Below are positions 54,001 to 60,079 of a stretch of 64,000 nt of DNA, one piece after another. Origin of the DNA: Corallium rubrum (Eukaryota > Cnidaria > Anthozoa > Scleralcyonacea > Coralliidae); NCBI GenBank assembly GCA_964035015.1, contig OZ035997.1, positions 89,161,965 to 89,225,964 of the forward strand, given 5' to 3'. The stretch's first letter is position 1. Each line of letters opens with the position of its first letter. A program made the position numbers and the translations under genes. The notes under the pieces are model-generated. The model saw nothing but the letters and a program-made list of their open reading frames with translations, made no database searches and had not been told where the DNA came from.

Positions 54001-56809
54001 AAATCTGGCTCATGGGACCTACTGGCATAAGAATGAAGACAAGTAATAAAACACCTTAAAATTGTGATTTTATTTCTTTTTTAATATCGATGATTCGAAA
54101 TAGAATGGCACTGTTAGATATTTCTCTTAATTTTTTTGACAATATCTAGTAATTGTCCATATATGAATTAAATACCCTATACAAAGACCTGAAATGTGTA
54201 GTTTTTACTGTTTTTTATGACGTTTTATAATTTTCAAAATTCTGTAAAATCTCCCCCAAAATGCAGGAAATGGCATTTCAGAGACTCTCGATTTCAAAAT
54301 TTTACGGAGCATGCCCCCGGACCCCCCTAGTGCTCGCGCCAAAGGCGCGAGCATTGCCCCCCCCCCCCCCCCCCCTTCTCGCACCCTGGCGCCGCCACTG
54401 AATTCCTGATAAATCACGAATGTGCCAAAGATTATTATAAACTATTTCAAAAATTCATTAACTTACCAAGTGGTTCGTTTTTTAAGCCGTTCGTCGCAGT
54501 TCGTGTTTTATCAGATATAAAAACACTCGGCTTCGCCTCGTGTCTTTATATCTGATAAAACACTCCTGCTTGTTTATTAAACAGTACTACAAACATGAAA
54601 TAGGTATTACGTAGCGTCGACTTAAGGTTACATTAGATGATGAGGGTATATATGTTTTGGAAGATTGACTAGTGCTCAGCGAATTTTAGTGATATGTATC
54701 TCAAATTTCCAGTAACAAAAAGACAAATAATTGCTGATTGTGAAAATATAGATTTGATGAATATTCATTTCAACTAACTTCCCCGTTCTTAACGAGTTCA
54801 CGAAAATATACACACTCCAGAAAAAATCAAAAAATAAATTTACGGTTTAACTAAAAATTGTCCTGCATACTATATTTTCAATCTTGAATAGTATATAATC
54901 GCACAAAACTGCATGTGTGCGCTTGTTTTATACTTTTTAGTGGTTATTTAGGTACATGGCGTTCTTTTCAGGTCTGCGTTGGCTAAAACGACAGAGATCA
55001 AAATTCACTTAGTCTAACACAGAATGGTCCATAACAAAACTAAGGCCCCGTTCATCCTATACCGGATGGGTTTTCGTGCCGGTGTAACAGGACCAGATGC
55101 CCCCCCCCCCCTTCAGAATGCCCTCCGGGGCATCTGGTACTAGGACCAGATGCCTCCCCGGGCATCTGGTGCTAGGACCAGTTGCCCACCTTCAGGACCA
55201 GATGACCCCTTGTAAAATCCTTTAAAATACTTCTTAAACCAAGTTCGAAATGTACTGAAACTTGTTTTGAAACTAACAATAAAACTCTTATATGGTTATA
55301 GGCGTTCGATAGACGTTGAAATGTCTTCCAAAGCGCCATCAGGAAATGTTAATCGTGGTCGACAATGATTAATGTATTTGTTTTTCTAGTTTTGAAATAG
55401 TGCTCCGGAGAAAAACCTGTGCCAAAATAGTGCCTTTTTCAGAGTATGCCAGACCCGAAAACCGAGGTCTATTTCAACGCTTCGAAACATCAGCTCAACG
55501 ATGTTACAATCTGTCAATCAATAAAAGACAAAACTTGAACATCTGTTTAATAAATTGCAAATTCGGCATGACCAATGACCATGACCATTGACAAAATTGA
55601 AATTCTAATGTACTTCCGCGTGCTGGCTTTCGGACTTTCTCTTTCATTATTTTGACACTATAACTATCGAATAACGTGGAATAGACTATTCCTATGAGAC
55701 TATTCCACGTTATTCGATAGTTATAGTGTCAAAATAATGAAAGAGAAAGTCAGAAAGCCAGCACGCGGAAGTGCATTAGAATTTCAATTTTGTCAGTGGT
55801 CATGGTAATGGTCATGCCGAATTTCCAATTTATTAAATAGATGTTCAAGTTTCGTTTTTTATTGATTGTAACATCGTTGAGCTAATGTTTCAAAGCGTTG
55901 AAATAGACCTCGGTTTTCGGGTCTGGCAGACTCTGAAAAAGGCAATATTTCGGCAAGGGTTTTTCTCCAAAGCACTGTTTCAAAAATAGAAAAACAACCA
56001 TTAATCATTGCCGACCGCCATTAACATTTCAATGACGCTTTGGGAGACATTTCAACGTCTATCGAACGCTTGCGAGAACACAGTTACCCATCTAAGAGTT
56101 TTATTGTCAGTTTCGAAACAAGTTTCAATACATTTCGAACTTGGTTTAAGAAGTATTTTAAAGGAATTCACAAGGAGAGCATCTGGTCCTGGGGGGAGGG
56201 GGACATTCTGAAGGGGGGGGGGGGGGGGCATCTGGTCCTGTTACACCGGCACAAAAGCTATCCGGTACAGTGTGAATGGGGCCTAACACTGTAACAAAAT
56301 TTTATGGAAAAATCCATGGTGGGGAGCCCTTATAAAAGAGGGAAGTTTAAAATAGATTCTCACTAAATTTAGATATTCATAATCAGCAACCATGCATTTA
56401 GCTTTCTTGACTGAAAATACATAGCCCTAAAATTCGGTGCGCAATGGCCAATTTCTCAAAACAATGAAAAACATGCTTTCATCATCTAACGTAACCTTAA
56501 AGGCTGTAACCCTTAGTATTCTGCATTTAAATGGTTCGATTATTTAACACGTAATTAATCTGGGTTTTTTTGTATACAGGTGGAATTTCAGCCGCGGTTC
56601 CCCAACTTGCCAACTTAATGTCCTTCGTCGGAATTATTTCGGTGTCAATCATTGGATTTATTTTTCCTGCCGTAGCAAACACCATATTATTGCACGAAAG
56701 ACTGTCAAAATTTTGTGTTGCTAAAAACATTGCTTTAATGATATGTGGACTACTTTTCCTTGTGTTTGGGTCATATACCTCTCTACGACAAATTGTCAAA
56801 GATTATTAA
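18953..56809 (+). CDS. SLC36/PAT-like proton-coupled amino acid transporter, nine exons
   Basis: Join of 18953-19098, 23195-23285, 25996-26084, 28049-28132, 31607-31691, 50464-50733, 52450-52616, 53512-53681 and 56580-56809: 1332 nt, 443 residues plus TAA. Every junction is GT-AG and every phase matches. The soluble acidic N terminus (~50 residues) is followed by about 11 hydrophobic segments. Landmarks: a TM1 unwound motif [74 protein letters not shown], and a C-terminal helix pair ending [11 protein letters not shown]. These are the order and spacing of AAAP-family PAT (SLC36) carriers, which move small neutral amino acids with protons across lysosomal or plasma membranes. Length is slightly below vertebrate PATs (about 475). 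Intron 5 is 18.8 kb of nested transposons. Family call strong; substrate unknown. Confidence 0.93.
19203..19300. repeat. Foldback with a ctgaggacgtcgaaac motif on the minus strand
   Basis: ctaggttagtgtagtct is the inverse of agactacactaaacctg. Minus-strand 19270-19255 reads ctgaggacgtcgaaac, resembling the CUGANGA...GAAA pattern of the other PLE-terminal motifs here, but the intervening stem is too short to judge. Confidence 0.5.
20646..20767. repeat. Hairpin with ~55-bp arms
   Basis: catgtttgttttggaaagag with gtattgaaaattaaat is mirrored by atttaattttcaacac with tctttccaaaacaaacatg; the centre is caatgtcacgtga. Confidence 0.7.
21347..22205. mobile_element. PLE terminal-region insertion (12-bp target duplication), itself containing a nested repeat
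   Basis: Flanked by aaccattttgta on both sides. It carries the sequences ggcagtgttgaaacaacaat and tactgccgaaac-type blocks also found near 52.75 and 61.95 kb, and two inverted ~80-bp arms (21990-22170). A second repeat with many ggttctta units (21425-21980) is nested inside. No coding region. Confidence 0.55.
22131..22172 (+). ncRNA. Hammerhead-ribozyme-like motif (candidate)
   Basis: CTGACGA (22136-22142), then an AGGGTCTTCGCT-type stem, GAAA (22156-22159) and the palindrome ACGT followed by T. Short helix I: tct before and aga after. Hammerheads are known in PLE terminal repeats. The pattern deviates by an extra A after CTGACGA and by short helices, so activity is uncertain. Confidence 0.35.
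23195..23285 (+). CDS. SLC36-like exon 2
   Basis: 91 nt, entered phase 2, left phase 0 (ttcta|gtaagt). Encodes [12 protein letters not shown] then [19 protein letters not shown]: transmembrane helix 1 with the conserved G..LP substrate-site motif of the family. Confidence 0.9.
23286..25995 (+). other. SLC36-like intron 2
   Basis: gtaagt to tcatatag, phase 0. Contains an imperfect inverted block (23890-23990), the MITE 24315-24726 and low-copy fragments related to 8320 (gaaacctagactcgg near 25293). No exon seen. Confidence 0.7.
24315..24726. mobile_element. MITE, PIF/Harbinger-like (TTA target duplication)
   Basis: 412 bp flanked by TTA (24312-24314 and 24727-24729). Terminal inverted repeat AGCCTGGTTTCCATA, perfect over 15 bp. 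Subterminal repeats of gttgtaattgttgtaatt and cgccgac/gtcggcg in both orientations fill the interior. No coding region. Confidence 0.8.
25996..26084 (+). CDS. SLC36-like exon 3
   Basis: 89 nt, phase 0 in, phase 2 out (aatag|gtaagc). Encodes helix 2: [16 protein letters not shown] then [13 protein letters not shown]. Confidence 0.9.
26749..27008. repeat. Foldback (~50-bp arms)
   Basis: ataggcgaatttcagggt and cgcatcattttgaaaaa are matched in inverse by tttttgaaaaatgatgcg and accctgaaactcgcctat. Confidence 0.65.
27283..27368. repeat. Hairpin, tagtcaccgaagtc... family
   Basis: acaaatagtcaccgaagtct and cagtgattatcgtt are mirrored by aacgataatcactg and agactaaggtgactaattgt. The same agtcaccga/tcggtgact units form the larger hairpins at 62062-62280. 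Confidence 0.7.
27507..27640. repeat. Near-perfect hairpin (~65-bp arms)
   Basis: caattcttcatacgattaaa... ttactaaacacttgag folds back on aaagtgtttagtaata... tttaatcgtatgaagaattg with very few mismatches and almost no loop. Confidence 0.75.
27768..27831. repeat. (TA)n microsatellite
   Basis: About 32 TA units. Confidence 0.97.
28049..28132 (+). CDS. SLC36-like exon 4
   Basis: 84 nt, phase 2 in and out. Encodes [19 protein letters not shown] then NIKRKFLG. It corresponds to the loop with the SYGD-like motif that precedes helix 3 in PAT proteins. Confidence 0.88.
28173..28513 (-). mobile_element. tRNA-derived SINE, tandem 1.5 copies
   Basis: On the minus strand, 28289-28210 reads as a degenerate tRNA: the acceptor arms GGCTCGA and TCGAGTC pair, a box A-like TAGCCCAACAGGTAGA is followed by a box B-like GAGTTCAAATCCCGC-type sequence, with CCG in the anticodon position. 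A tail (gaaatttttcggtggac, then tttagcagtgtaagaaatc) follows both this head and a second partial head at 28513-28450, so the unit is tandemly repeated. The body is the usual SINE organisation: Pol III head plus unrelated tail. Confidence 0.7.
29545..29890 (-). mobile_element. LINE (non-LTR retrotransposon) 3' fragment
   Basis: The minus strand encodes [18 protein letters not shown], then (frame change) [19 protein letters not shown] and [13 protein letters not shown]. This is the very C-terminal end of many LINE reverse transcriptase ORFs, followed by a 3' UTR ending in an ATT-rich tail. Heavily 5' truncated. Confidence 0.65.
30040..30109. repeat. (GAAAT)n microsatellite
   Basis: About 14 tandem tgaaa units. 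Confidence 0.95.
30160..30183. repeat. (TA)n microsatellite
   Basis: Twelve TA units just before dispersed-repeat copy 2. Confidence 0.9.
30210..30498. repeat. Dispersed repeat, copy 2 (direct copy of 13370-13668)
   Basis: Same order and orientation as the copy at 13.4 kb. Continues into a short cactcggccttcggcctcgtg core near 30510-30533. Confidence 0.75.
31607..31691 (+). CDS. SLC36-like exon 5
   Basis: 85 nt, phase 2 in, phase 0 out (caacag|gttagt). Encodes helix 3: [15 protein letters not shown] then [13 protein letters not shown], which lines up with the VVD...VYFVFLADN region of PAT carriers. A weaker alternative acceptor lies at tgttttcag (31646). Confidence 0.88.
32305..32348 (-). 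ncRNA. Hammerhead-ribozyme-like motif, inverted partner copy
   Basis: The minus strand carries the same CTGATGA, GGCCTG/CAGGCC and GAAAGCTT layout; helix I has one mismatch (TTACT against AGCAA). Confidence 0.4.
32460..32996 (-). pseudogene. PLE GIY-YIG endonuclease domain, left copy
   Basis: 178 codons open. Contains [33 protein letters not shown], the GIY-YIG core [10 protein letters not shown] with [18 protein letters not shown], then [18 protein letters not shown]. Only the endonuclease part and a linker; no RT catalytic block. A one-codon insertion lies between CG and VYIG relative to the right copy. Confidence 0.78.
33021..33650 (+). pseudogene. PLE GIY-YIG endonuclease domain, right copy (frameshifted)
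   Basis: Same domain as the left copy: [19 protein letters not shown], with E for the usual G in YIGETG. A 2-nt insertion at about 33525 (cttatagcc versus cttagcc) breaks the frame after WEESSLL. Extends further 5' than the left copy ([17 protein letters not shown]), giving about 50 extra residues of RT tail. Confidence 0.78.
33765..33808 (+). ncRNA. Hammerhead-ribozyme-like motif in PLE terminus (candidate, best of the set)
   Basis: Helix I TTGCT/AGCAA (5 bp), CTGATGA at 33770, helix II GGCCTG/CAGGCC with loop agtcaa, GAA, then the palindrome AGCT followed by T (CUU as the NUH cleavage triplet). Helix III could only form between two copies (dimer), as in short-helix-III hammerheads. One extra A follows CTGATGA. 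Confidence 0.45.
33890..34100. repeat. Left long inverted repeat of the cysteine-tail element
   Basis: gtccagtatgaatgaa, gacaacggttgctaagcaaa and tatttattttaataacg occur here and, in the same order on the opposite strand, at 47105-47325; roughly 75% alike by eye. Confidence 0.65.
34153..34640 (-). pseudogene. Cysteine-tail transposon gene, C-terminal part
   Basis: Reading the minus strand: [19 protein letters not shown], (stop), [46 protein letters not shown] then [30 protein letters not shown] and an acidic run [14 protein letters not shown] before the stop near 34153. The CxC-rich cluster resembles a CXC/Cys8 zinc-binding tail. Internal stops and shifts show decay. The gypsy insertion separates it from the upstream part. 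Confidence 0.7.
34646..34812 (-). repeat. gypsy 3' LTR
   Basis: Begins tgtaaaagattcg and ends ccaatatattaca on the + strand. Differs from the other LTR by a 7-nt gap (around ctgatgtctacag) and a few substitutions, roughly 94% alike by eye. Confidence 0.92.
34813..34827 (-). other. Polypurine tract of the gypsy element
   Basis: On the minus strand aaaaaaaaagggaga immediately precedes the 3' LTR; it would prime plus-strand DNA synthesis. Confidence 0.75.
34934..35812 (-). pseudogene. gypsy integrase, core and C-terminal parts
   Basis: [15 protein letters not shown] carries the first catalytic Asp; [10 protein letters not shown] carries the second. After a frameshift (about 35600), the C-terminal block [35 protein letters not shown] and a GPY-like region continue to the stop at 34934. 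The HHCC finger is deleted between [12 protein letters not shown] and [10 protein letters not shown] (near 35860). Confidence 0.85.
36006..37052 (-). pseudogene. gypsy reverse transcriptase (palm) and RNase H
   Basis: 348 open codons. RT catalytic motif IADDIAV (variant of YVDD), then the thumb ([19 protein letters not shown]), RNase H ([40 protein letters not shown]) and the typical exit [18 protein letters not shown] fingers are in another frame upstream. Confidence 0.9.
37086..37505 (-). pseudogene. gypsy reverse transcriptase, N-terminal fingers
   Basis: [39 protein letters not shown] and [16 protein letters not shown] are the RT start motifs; [12 protein letters not shown] follows in a shifted frame (about 37080). 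The frame shifts separate it from the downstream RT. Confidence 0.88.
37598..37855 (-). pseudogene. gypsy aspartic protease
   Basis: [19 protein letters not shown] contains the active-site D-T-G-A and the following hydrophobic strand. Usual position just upstream of RT. The upstream gag region (to 38235) is nearly absent: only [20 protein letters not shown] acidic residues are readable. Confidence 0.85.
38240..38257 (-). other. tRNA primer-binding site of the gypsy element
   Basis: Directly after the 5' LTR the minus strand reads tggtggcaacggtaggat, starting with the TGG that pairs with a tRNA CCA end. The tRNA species was not identified. Confidence 0.7.
38258..38430 (-). repeat. gypsy 5' LTR
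   Basis: 173 bp, TG...CA ends, followed by target duplication CCTGT at 38431-38435. Confidence 0.92.
38436..39480 (-). pseudogene. Cysteine-tail transposon gene, central part
   Basis: Minus-strand blocks in order: [101 protein letters not shown], then [20 protein letters not shown] and [14 protein letters not shown]. This is the order of the family's central nuclease-like region, but the expected segment with the EDTD-type acidic motif between GDICTKI and CDTV is deleted. Several frameshifts and stops. Confidence 0.7.
39489..39566. repeat. (TAA)n microsatellite, LINE tail
   Basis: About 26 trinucleotide units at the 3' end of the LINE fragment. Confidence 0.95.
39489..40140 (-). mobile_element. 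LINE 3' end with (TAA)n tail
   Basis: The minus strand encodes the end of a [74 protein letters not shown], with small frameshifts. A 3' UTR and a (TTA)n tail (39489-39566 on +) follow. It interrupts the cysteine-tail gene between MTAG-DQGSQ and [17 protein letters not shown]. Confidence 0.72.
40141..41816 (-). pseudogene. Cysteine-tail transposon gene, N-central part
   Basis: From high to low coordinates: [12 protein letters not shown] (about 41795), [21 protein letters not shown] with [14 protein letters not shown] (41300-41430), [20 protein letters not shown] (41230), [17 protein letters not shown] (40590), [40 protein letters not shown] (40400-40260). The succession matches this repeat family. 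A ttgcag acceptor precedes the first block, pairing with the donor at 44765, so the PLE sits in this gene's intron. Confidence 0.72.
42001..42028 (-). ncRNA. Hammerhead-ribozyme-like motif, PLE 2 left end (candidate)
   Basis: Minus strand: ctgagga, aggtatatttacc, gaaacgtc. Identical to the + strand copy at 44521. Confidence 0.4.
42131..43075. mobile_element. TTAA-flanked terminal-inverted-repeat element (piggyBac- or Kolobok-like, non-autonomous)
   Basis: 945 bp with TTAA at 42127-42130 and 43076-43079 and ends ACACGGAGCGA... and ...TCGCTCCGTGT. Excising it restores the mirror match of the PLE arms (gaaaagttaa|ggcagttctt), which proves insertion after the PLE. No transposase frame. Confidence 0.8.
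43194..43823 (-). pseudogene. PLE 2 RT C terminus and GIY-YIG endonuclease
   Basis: Open for 209 codons: [33 protein letters not shown], the cysteine cluster [16 protein letters not shown], then [20 protein letters not shown] (GIY-YIG), [11 protein letters not shown] and [12 protein letters not shown]. Clear PLE order. This frame itself looks intact but the upstream RT is broken. Confidence 0.85.
44019..44345 (-). pseudogene. PLE 2 reverse transcriptase palm fragment
   Basis: [14 protein letters not shown] holds the catalytic Y-x-D-D (YRDD), followed by [17 protein letters not shown] and [10 protein letters not shown]. The next part ([20 protein letters not shown]) is frameshifted. The N-terminal half of RT is missing (5' truncation at about 44345). 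Confidence 0.85.
44515..44560 (+). ncRNA. Hammerhead-ribozyme-like motif, PLE 2 right end (candidate)
   Basis: CTGAGGA (44521-44527), one A, stem GGTA/TACC, GAAACGTC (44541-44548): the classic GAAAC...GUC end with ACGT as a possible intermolecular helix III. Helix I is weak (gta/tat). Confidence 0.4.
44766..46296 (-). pseudogene. Cysteine-tail transposon gene, N-terminal part
   Basis: Recognisable: [17 protein letters not shown] near the start (ATG about 46296), [14 protein letters not shown] (45220), KNMWPF then [20 protein letters not shown] with [17 protein letters not shown] (44890-45000), [21 protein letters not shown] and LQEETLT|gtatat at a likely splice donor (44765). Many stops between, so inactive. 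Confidence 0.65.
46297..47104. other. 5' region of the cysteine-tail element, no gene seen
   Basis: AT-rich leader between the right inverted repeat and the first coding block. A short + strand frame at 46446-46634 has no recognisable features. Confidence 0.4.
47105..47325. repeat. Right long inverted repeat of the cysteine-tail element
   Basis: Inverse of 33890-34100 (tttgcttagcaaccgt, ttcattcatactggat). Confidence 0.65.
47860..48062. repeat. Foldback (~85-bp arms) with preceding TCGTCG-type repeats
   Basis: aatgggtttcgttcaatttt and tgggtggatgctattcgg are inverted at 47990-48062 (catagtatccaccca, aaattgaacgaaacccgtt). The 47735-47840 flank has degenerate repeats of acgaatttaattgtcga. Confidence 0.7.
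48602..48925 (+). pseudogene. RecQ-like SF2 helicase N-terminal fragment
   Basis: [19 protein letters not shown] then [15 protein letters not shown] (Walker A, GFGKS) and [16 protein letters not shown] (motif Ia region). This is the beginning of an ATP-dependent RecQ/DEAD-type helicase. The frame runs into ATATATA and stops; no motif II (DEAH) follows within the window. A likely frameshift near 48640 joins it to the upstream ECVVMF. Repeat-borne helicases of this kind are known in some DNA transposons; it could also be a processed host fragment. Confidence 0.65.
48926..50463. other. Remainder of intron 5, no gene seen
   Basis: Includes a GC-richer inverted-looking stretch (49380-49560, tacggccctcgggtacggc) and a poly-G run (49766-49790). 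Open frames across these are low complexity. Confidence 0.4.
50464..50733 (+). CDS. SLC36-like exon 6
   Basis: 270 nt (90 codons), phase 0 both ends. Encodes helices 4-6: [35 protein letters not shown], then [17 protein letters not shown], equivalent to the FGTAIFSFEG helix of PATs. The largest and best exon. Confidence 0.93.
51001..51404. repeat. Foldback with a (TA)n in one arm
   Basis: Left gtttgagcatagttaataga + (TA)n (51023-51066) + catggtttggaa; right ttccaaaccatgttatgttc + tctattaactatggtttgag. Inside, tgcttcatcgtcacgtg is directly repeated (51244 and 51268). Confidence 0.7.
51402..52170. repeat. Foldback element (~200-bp arms)
   Basis: aaatcgtgaatctagtattg... and its inverse caatactatagattcacgat bound about 770 bp. 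The arms continue inward for about 200 bp (tttctgaaacatgtaaa, cgtgacgtcattttc, ttttgtaaatcttattt). Arm identity roughly 85-90% by eye; non-coding. Confidence 0.75.
52450..52616 (+). CDS. SLC36-like exon 7
   Basis: 167 nt, phase 0 in, phase 2 out (gacgtg|gtaagt). Encodes [17 protein letters not shown], helix 7 ([17 protein letters not shown]) and IILNLPVTW. Matches the LPLENKMKDP...ITLNLP region of PATs. Confidence 0.93.
52767..52881. ncRNA. Three hammerhead-like motifs in PLE-terminal repeat (candidate)
   Basis: Minus-strand ctgacgaagggccttcgctc + gaaacgtt at 52793-52767 and again at 52840-52813; a + strand copy at 52859-52881 (ctgacgaagggccttcgctc). The stem CGAAGG/CCTTCG is self-complementary. 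Same family as 22131-22172. Confidence 0.35.
52976..53112. repeat. Hairpin with core gtccgaggcgaagccgaggac
   Basis: atgtaaaggtc... agaccgggttctcaagtac... gaattcgttcca is mirrored by tggaatgaattc, gtacttgaaaacccggtct and cctttacat; the centre is gaggcgaagccgag. Confidence 0.75.
53512..53681 (+). CDS. SLC36-like exon 8
   Basis: 170 nt, phase 2 in, phase 1 out (gcat|gtaagt). Encodes helices 8-9: [34 protein letters not shown], then [19 protein letters not shown]. Confidence 0.92.
53892..54400. mobile_element. hAT-like non-autonomous element (8-bp target duplication)
   Basis: 509 bp starting CAGTAGAGGCGGCAC and ending (inward) CAGTGGCGGCGCCAGG. Flanked by aattcatg (53884-53891) and aattcctg (54401-54408), an 8-bp duplication with one change. 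CAGTGGCGG-type ends are typical of hAT. Contains a poly-C run at 54357-54375. Confidence 0.75.
54500..54572. repeat. Hairpin with core cactcggcttcgcctcgtg
   Basis: tgttttatcagatataaa is mirrored by tttatatctgataaaaca around the CG-rich core. Confidence 0.75.
55044..56283. mobile_element. Giant foldback MITE, PIF/Harbinger-like (TAA target duplication)
   Basis: 1240 bp flanked by TAA (55041-55043 and 56284-56286), ends GGCCCCGTTCATCCTATACC and GGCCCCATTCACACTGTACC (inward). The arms are about 600 bp each, near-complete inverses meeting at about 55680 (tattccacgttattcg). Poly-C/poly-G tracts in the two arms pair. Apparent frames in the arms (55400-55591, 56008-56294) are not genes. Confidence 0.8.
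56580..56809 (+). CDS. SLC36-like exon 9 (terminal)
   Basis: 230 nt, phase 1 in, ending TAA at 56807-56809. Encodes [37 protein letters not shown], then [20 protein letters not shown] and [12 protein letters not shown]: the last helices and a short C-terminal tail of the carrier. No AATAAA within 300 nt downstream. Confidence 0.93.
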
Positions 56810-56839
56810 CGTCAGACATGCAATATTAACTAATTCCTT

Positions 56840-58080
56840 TTTAACCGCGAGAGTGCGGTCATTACGGAAAAATACCAGACCGAGGTACTGACATAAAGTC
56901 TGATATTTTTCGTAATAGGCAAGCAGGCGAGGTTAATAAGATGTTTATTATATGGCTAATTTTGAAACAACACGCCTTACATTACTTTGCATATACGTGT
57001 AGCGTGACCTCGCGAGCGTGACATAGACTAATCGTTTTCAAAGTTCTTTTTCTTGTCGCTTTTGGAGTCATAAAACTACTTCCAGATTACTCATTGTCCG
57101 ACTAATACATGATTTAGTGCTGTTACTGAATTCATAAATTTTTTGCGGTTTTCTTTCGTACATTGAAACTATCGTAAACAAAATGGCTGACAAAACCCGT
57201 AATCATATCTAGTGGTCGATTATTATAAGTAATATCGTGTTTGCGGGAATTTTTTTTGTTCTCACAGACGCATTAACAACTAATATACCTCATTATGCCA
57301 TTCATTTTTACTAATCCTACCTCCGTTGACGTGAAAACCAGGTCCGATTCGAACTAATCATACCCGGTTTGACGTTAACGGAGGTGACAACAAAATAAAT
57401 TCCCGCAAACATTAGCATTAGCTATTAAACGTCCGCTCGATTTGGGGCATTAGTAAAATTCACTCGGGCCGACCCTTATCGAGCAGGACGTTTAATAGCT
57501 AATACACCCTCTTTTTATGCTATTCCTATGTAATATCATGTTTGTGGGAATTTATTTTGTTGTCACCTCCGTTGACGTCAAACCAGTATGATTAGTTCTA
57601 ATCAGACCTGGTTTTGACGTCAACGGGGTATATTAACTTCTTATTAACCGAACGCGAGGTCTTTACAGAGAAATATCGGACCGAGGTCTTTTTGGTACAG
57701 ACCGAGCCCGTAGGGCGAGGTTTGTACACAAAGACCGAGGTCTGATATTTCTCTGTAAAGACCGAGCAAGCGAGGTTAATAAAAAGTTTATTATATGGCA
57801 TTTTGAAACAACAAACCTTACATTTATACCGCCTTGTCATGATACGTACTTTAGTCAGTTTAGTGTGACCTCGAGCGTGCGACATAAACTCATCGTTTTC
57901 AATGTTGTTGCTTTTGTTGTCATCGCTTTCGGACTCCTAAACTCGCTTCCAGATTGCTCTCGTCCCAATCATACATAATTTAGTCCTTAGGTTGTTGAAT
58001 TCACAAAATTCTTGCGGTTTTCTTTCGTTGTTTAGTTGCAAACAACATGGCTGACAATATCCGTAATCGACCGGTCGATT
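56840..58080. repeat. Tandem duplication of a hairpin plus ~220-bp unit
   Basis: Unit 1 (56840-57230) and unit 2 (57640-58080) are direct copies: each opens with a cgag-rich hairpin flanked by ttattaacc and ggttaataa, followed by gtgacctcg...gcgtg, cttccagatt.ctc, ttgcggttttctttcgt and aaatggctgaca-like blocks. Between them, inverted aattcccgcaaaca / tgtttgtgggaattt segments (57380 and 57540) form a further stem; another inverse copy is at about 58190. Confidence 0.65.
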
Positions 58081-58230
58081 ACGGAAAATAATCGACCGCC
58101 ACGTGACACGTCTCGGCCGATGAGAACACACGATTTCAACGGAAGTAACTTGTGCCATATAATAATAGTTGTTAATGCACCTGTGAGAACAAAAGAAATT
58201 CCCGCAAACATGATATTACTTATAATAATC

Positions 58231-59205
58231 GATCGGCACGCGACACGTCTTACCAGATGAGAATACACTATTTCAATGGAAGTAACTTGAGTCATATAAT
58301 AATATTTATTTATTCGCAAGGATGTTGCCTACAATATAATTATATGTATGTTCATATCAATCGAGATATAAGAGATGAAACACGAGTTTTATCACACGTT
58401 TCAAACACGAGAACAAAAATGAAAACCGGGGTGTAGCCCCAGAGGTTTATATATTGTTTTCCAGTGTTTGGAGTTTGCTAATAAAACACGGCAAACAAGT
58501 GTTTGATCTTGCTTCTCAAACGAATAATCTAAGTCTGGTTAAAATAAAATAAAAGAGATGTTCATTTTTTGCATCAAGTTTTTGTGTTTTCATGATTTCA
58601 AAATGCAGATTTAAAAATGTTATCCAGTTCACCTGCAAATCGTGAATTATAAATGAGTTTGCGAACTTGCCTGTGTAAACTCGGCGAAAGTCTTTGTTCT
58701 ACCTTTGTCCATGTTAAGGCAAACATGTGCACGGTGAAAATAATGTAATTATTGTTTGGTATAATCATATAATCATATATATGATATACATGTATTTTAC
58801 GGAAAAACCGCTACGACTTCTTTTAGCCGGTTCTGGCGACGAATTTAGTGACAGTGATAAACCAATAATAATTCAATTGGTTGCTAATGTTCTAACGTTT
58901 TGTTTGAACTATAGAAACATCGTGCTATAGTGATTATATGATTTACATCGAGTATTTAGGTCTGTTTACGCTAAATTTTACACAAATATTTAAAAAATGC
59001 AACAAATTAGTCAAGGGGCGCATATTGTCAAATAGTGACAGATCACAAATAAAGCTATATAATTGTTTGCTACAACTTTATGCACTTTTTCAATTACGCA
59101 AATGTACGATAGAGAGCTTGCACGACCAAGATATAATTATAGCAGTTTTATAAATTACGATACAATAAATAGAGGTGCTGCCCTATCTAAAGTGCAAAAG
59201 TTGTA
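58231..59205. other. Intergenic, no gene seen
   Basis: AT-rich. Two short + strand frames (58727-58930, 58938-59153) show no recognisable domain. Confidence 0.35.
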
Positions 59206-59209
59206 CTCT

Positions 59210-59746
<537 letters not shown>

Positions 59747-59963
59747 TGGATTACTATTTAAAATAAAATGAAGATCTTGTTTGAATTACTTATTGTCAAT
59801 GTTATGGCGTCGAGCGCTTGATATTAAAAAGGAATTTTTAAAACGATTTGTCTTGCATAATGGAATGGTAAATGGTCTTACGTGTCTTAGAGAAGCCTAT
59901 CGATTTACATTGTGTGGAACTAGCTAGATTATATAATTAACTTCTGGGATTTGATACAATTTG

Positions 59964-60078
59964 GGCCCCGTTTACACTAGAGCAAAAGTATCCGGATTCA
60001 CATTGTTTTTCATCCTTATGGGAATAAAAGACAATGCGAATCCGCATACTTTTGCTCTAGTGTGAACGGTGTTTTTAT
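59964..60078. mobile_element. Short MITE/hairpin
   Basis: gggccccgtttacactagag and caaaagtatccggattc are mirrored by gaatccgcatacttttg and ctctagtgtgaacggtg. About 50-bp arms, non-coding. Confidence 0.7.
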
Positions 60079-60079
60079 T

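Larger units (their letters stand above)
53682..56579 (+). other. SLC36-like intron 8
   Basis: gtaagt to gtatacag, phase 1. Holds the hAT-like MITE 53892-54400, hairpin 54500-54572 and the Harbinger-like foldback 55044-56283. No exon seen. Confidence 0.7.

Noticed and set aside
56008..56294. Two + strand frames in the foldback
   Set aside because: They lie in the right arm of the Harbinger-like foldback and include poly-G; the mirrored left arm does not conserve the frame.
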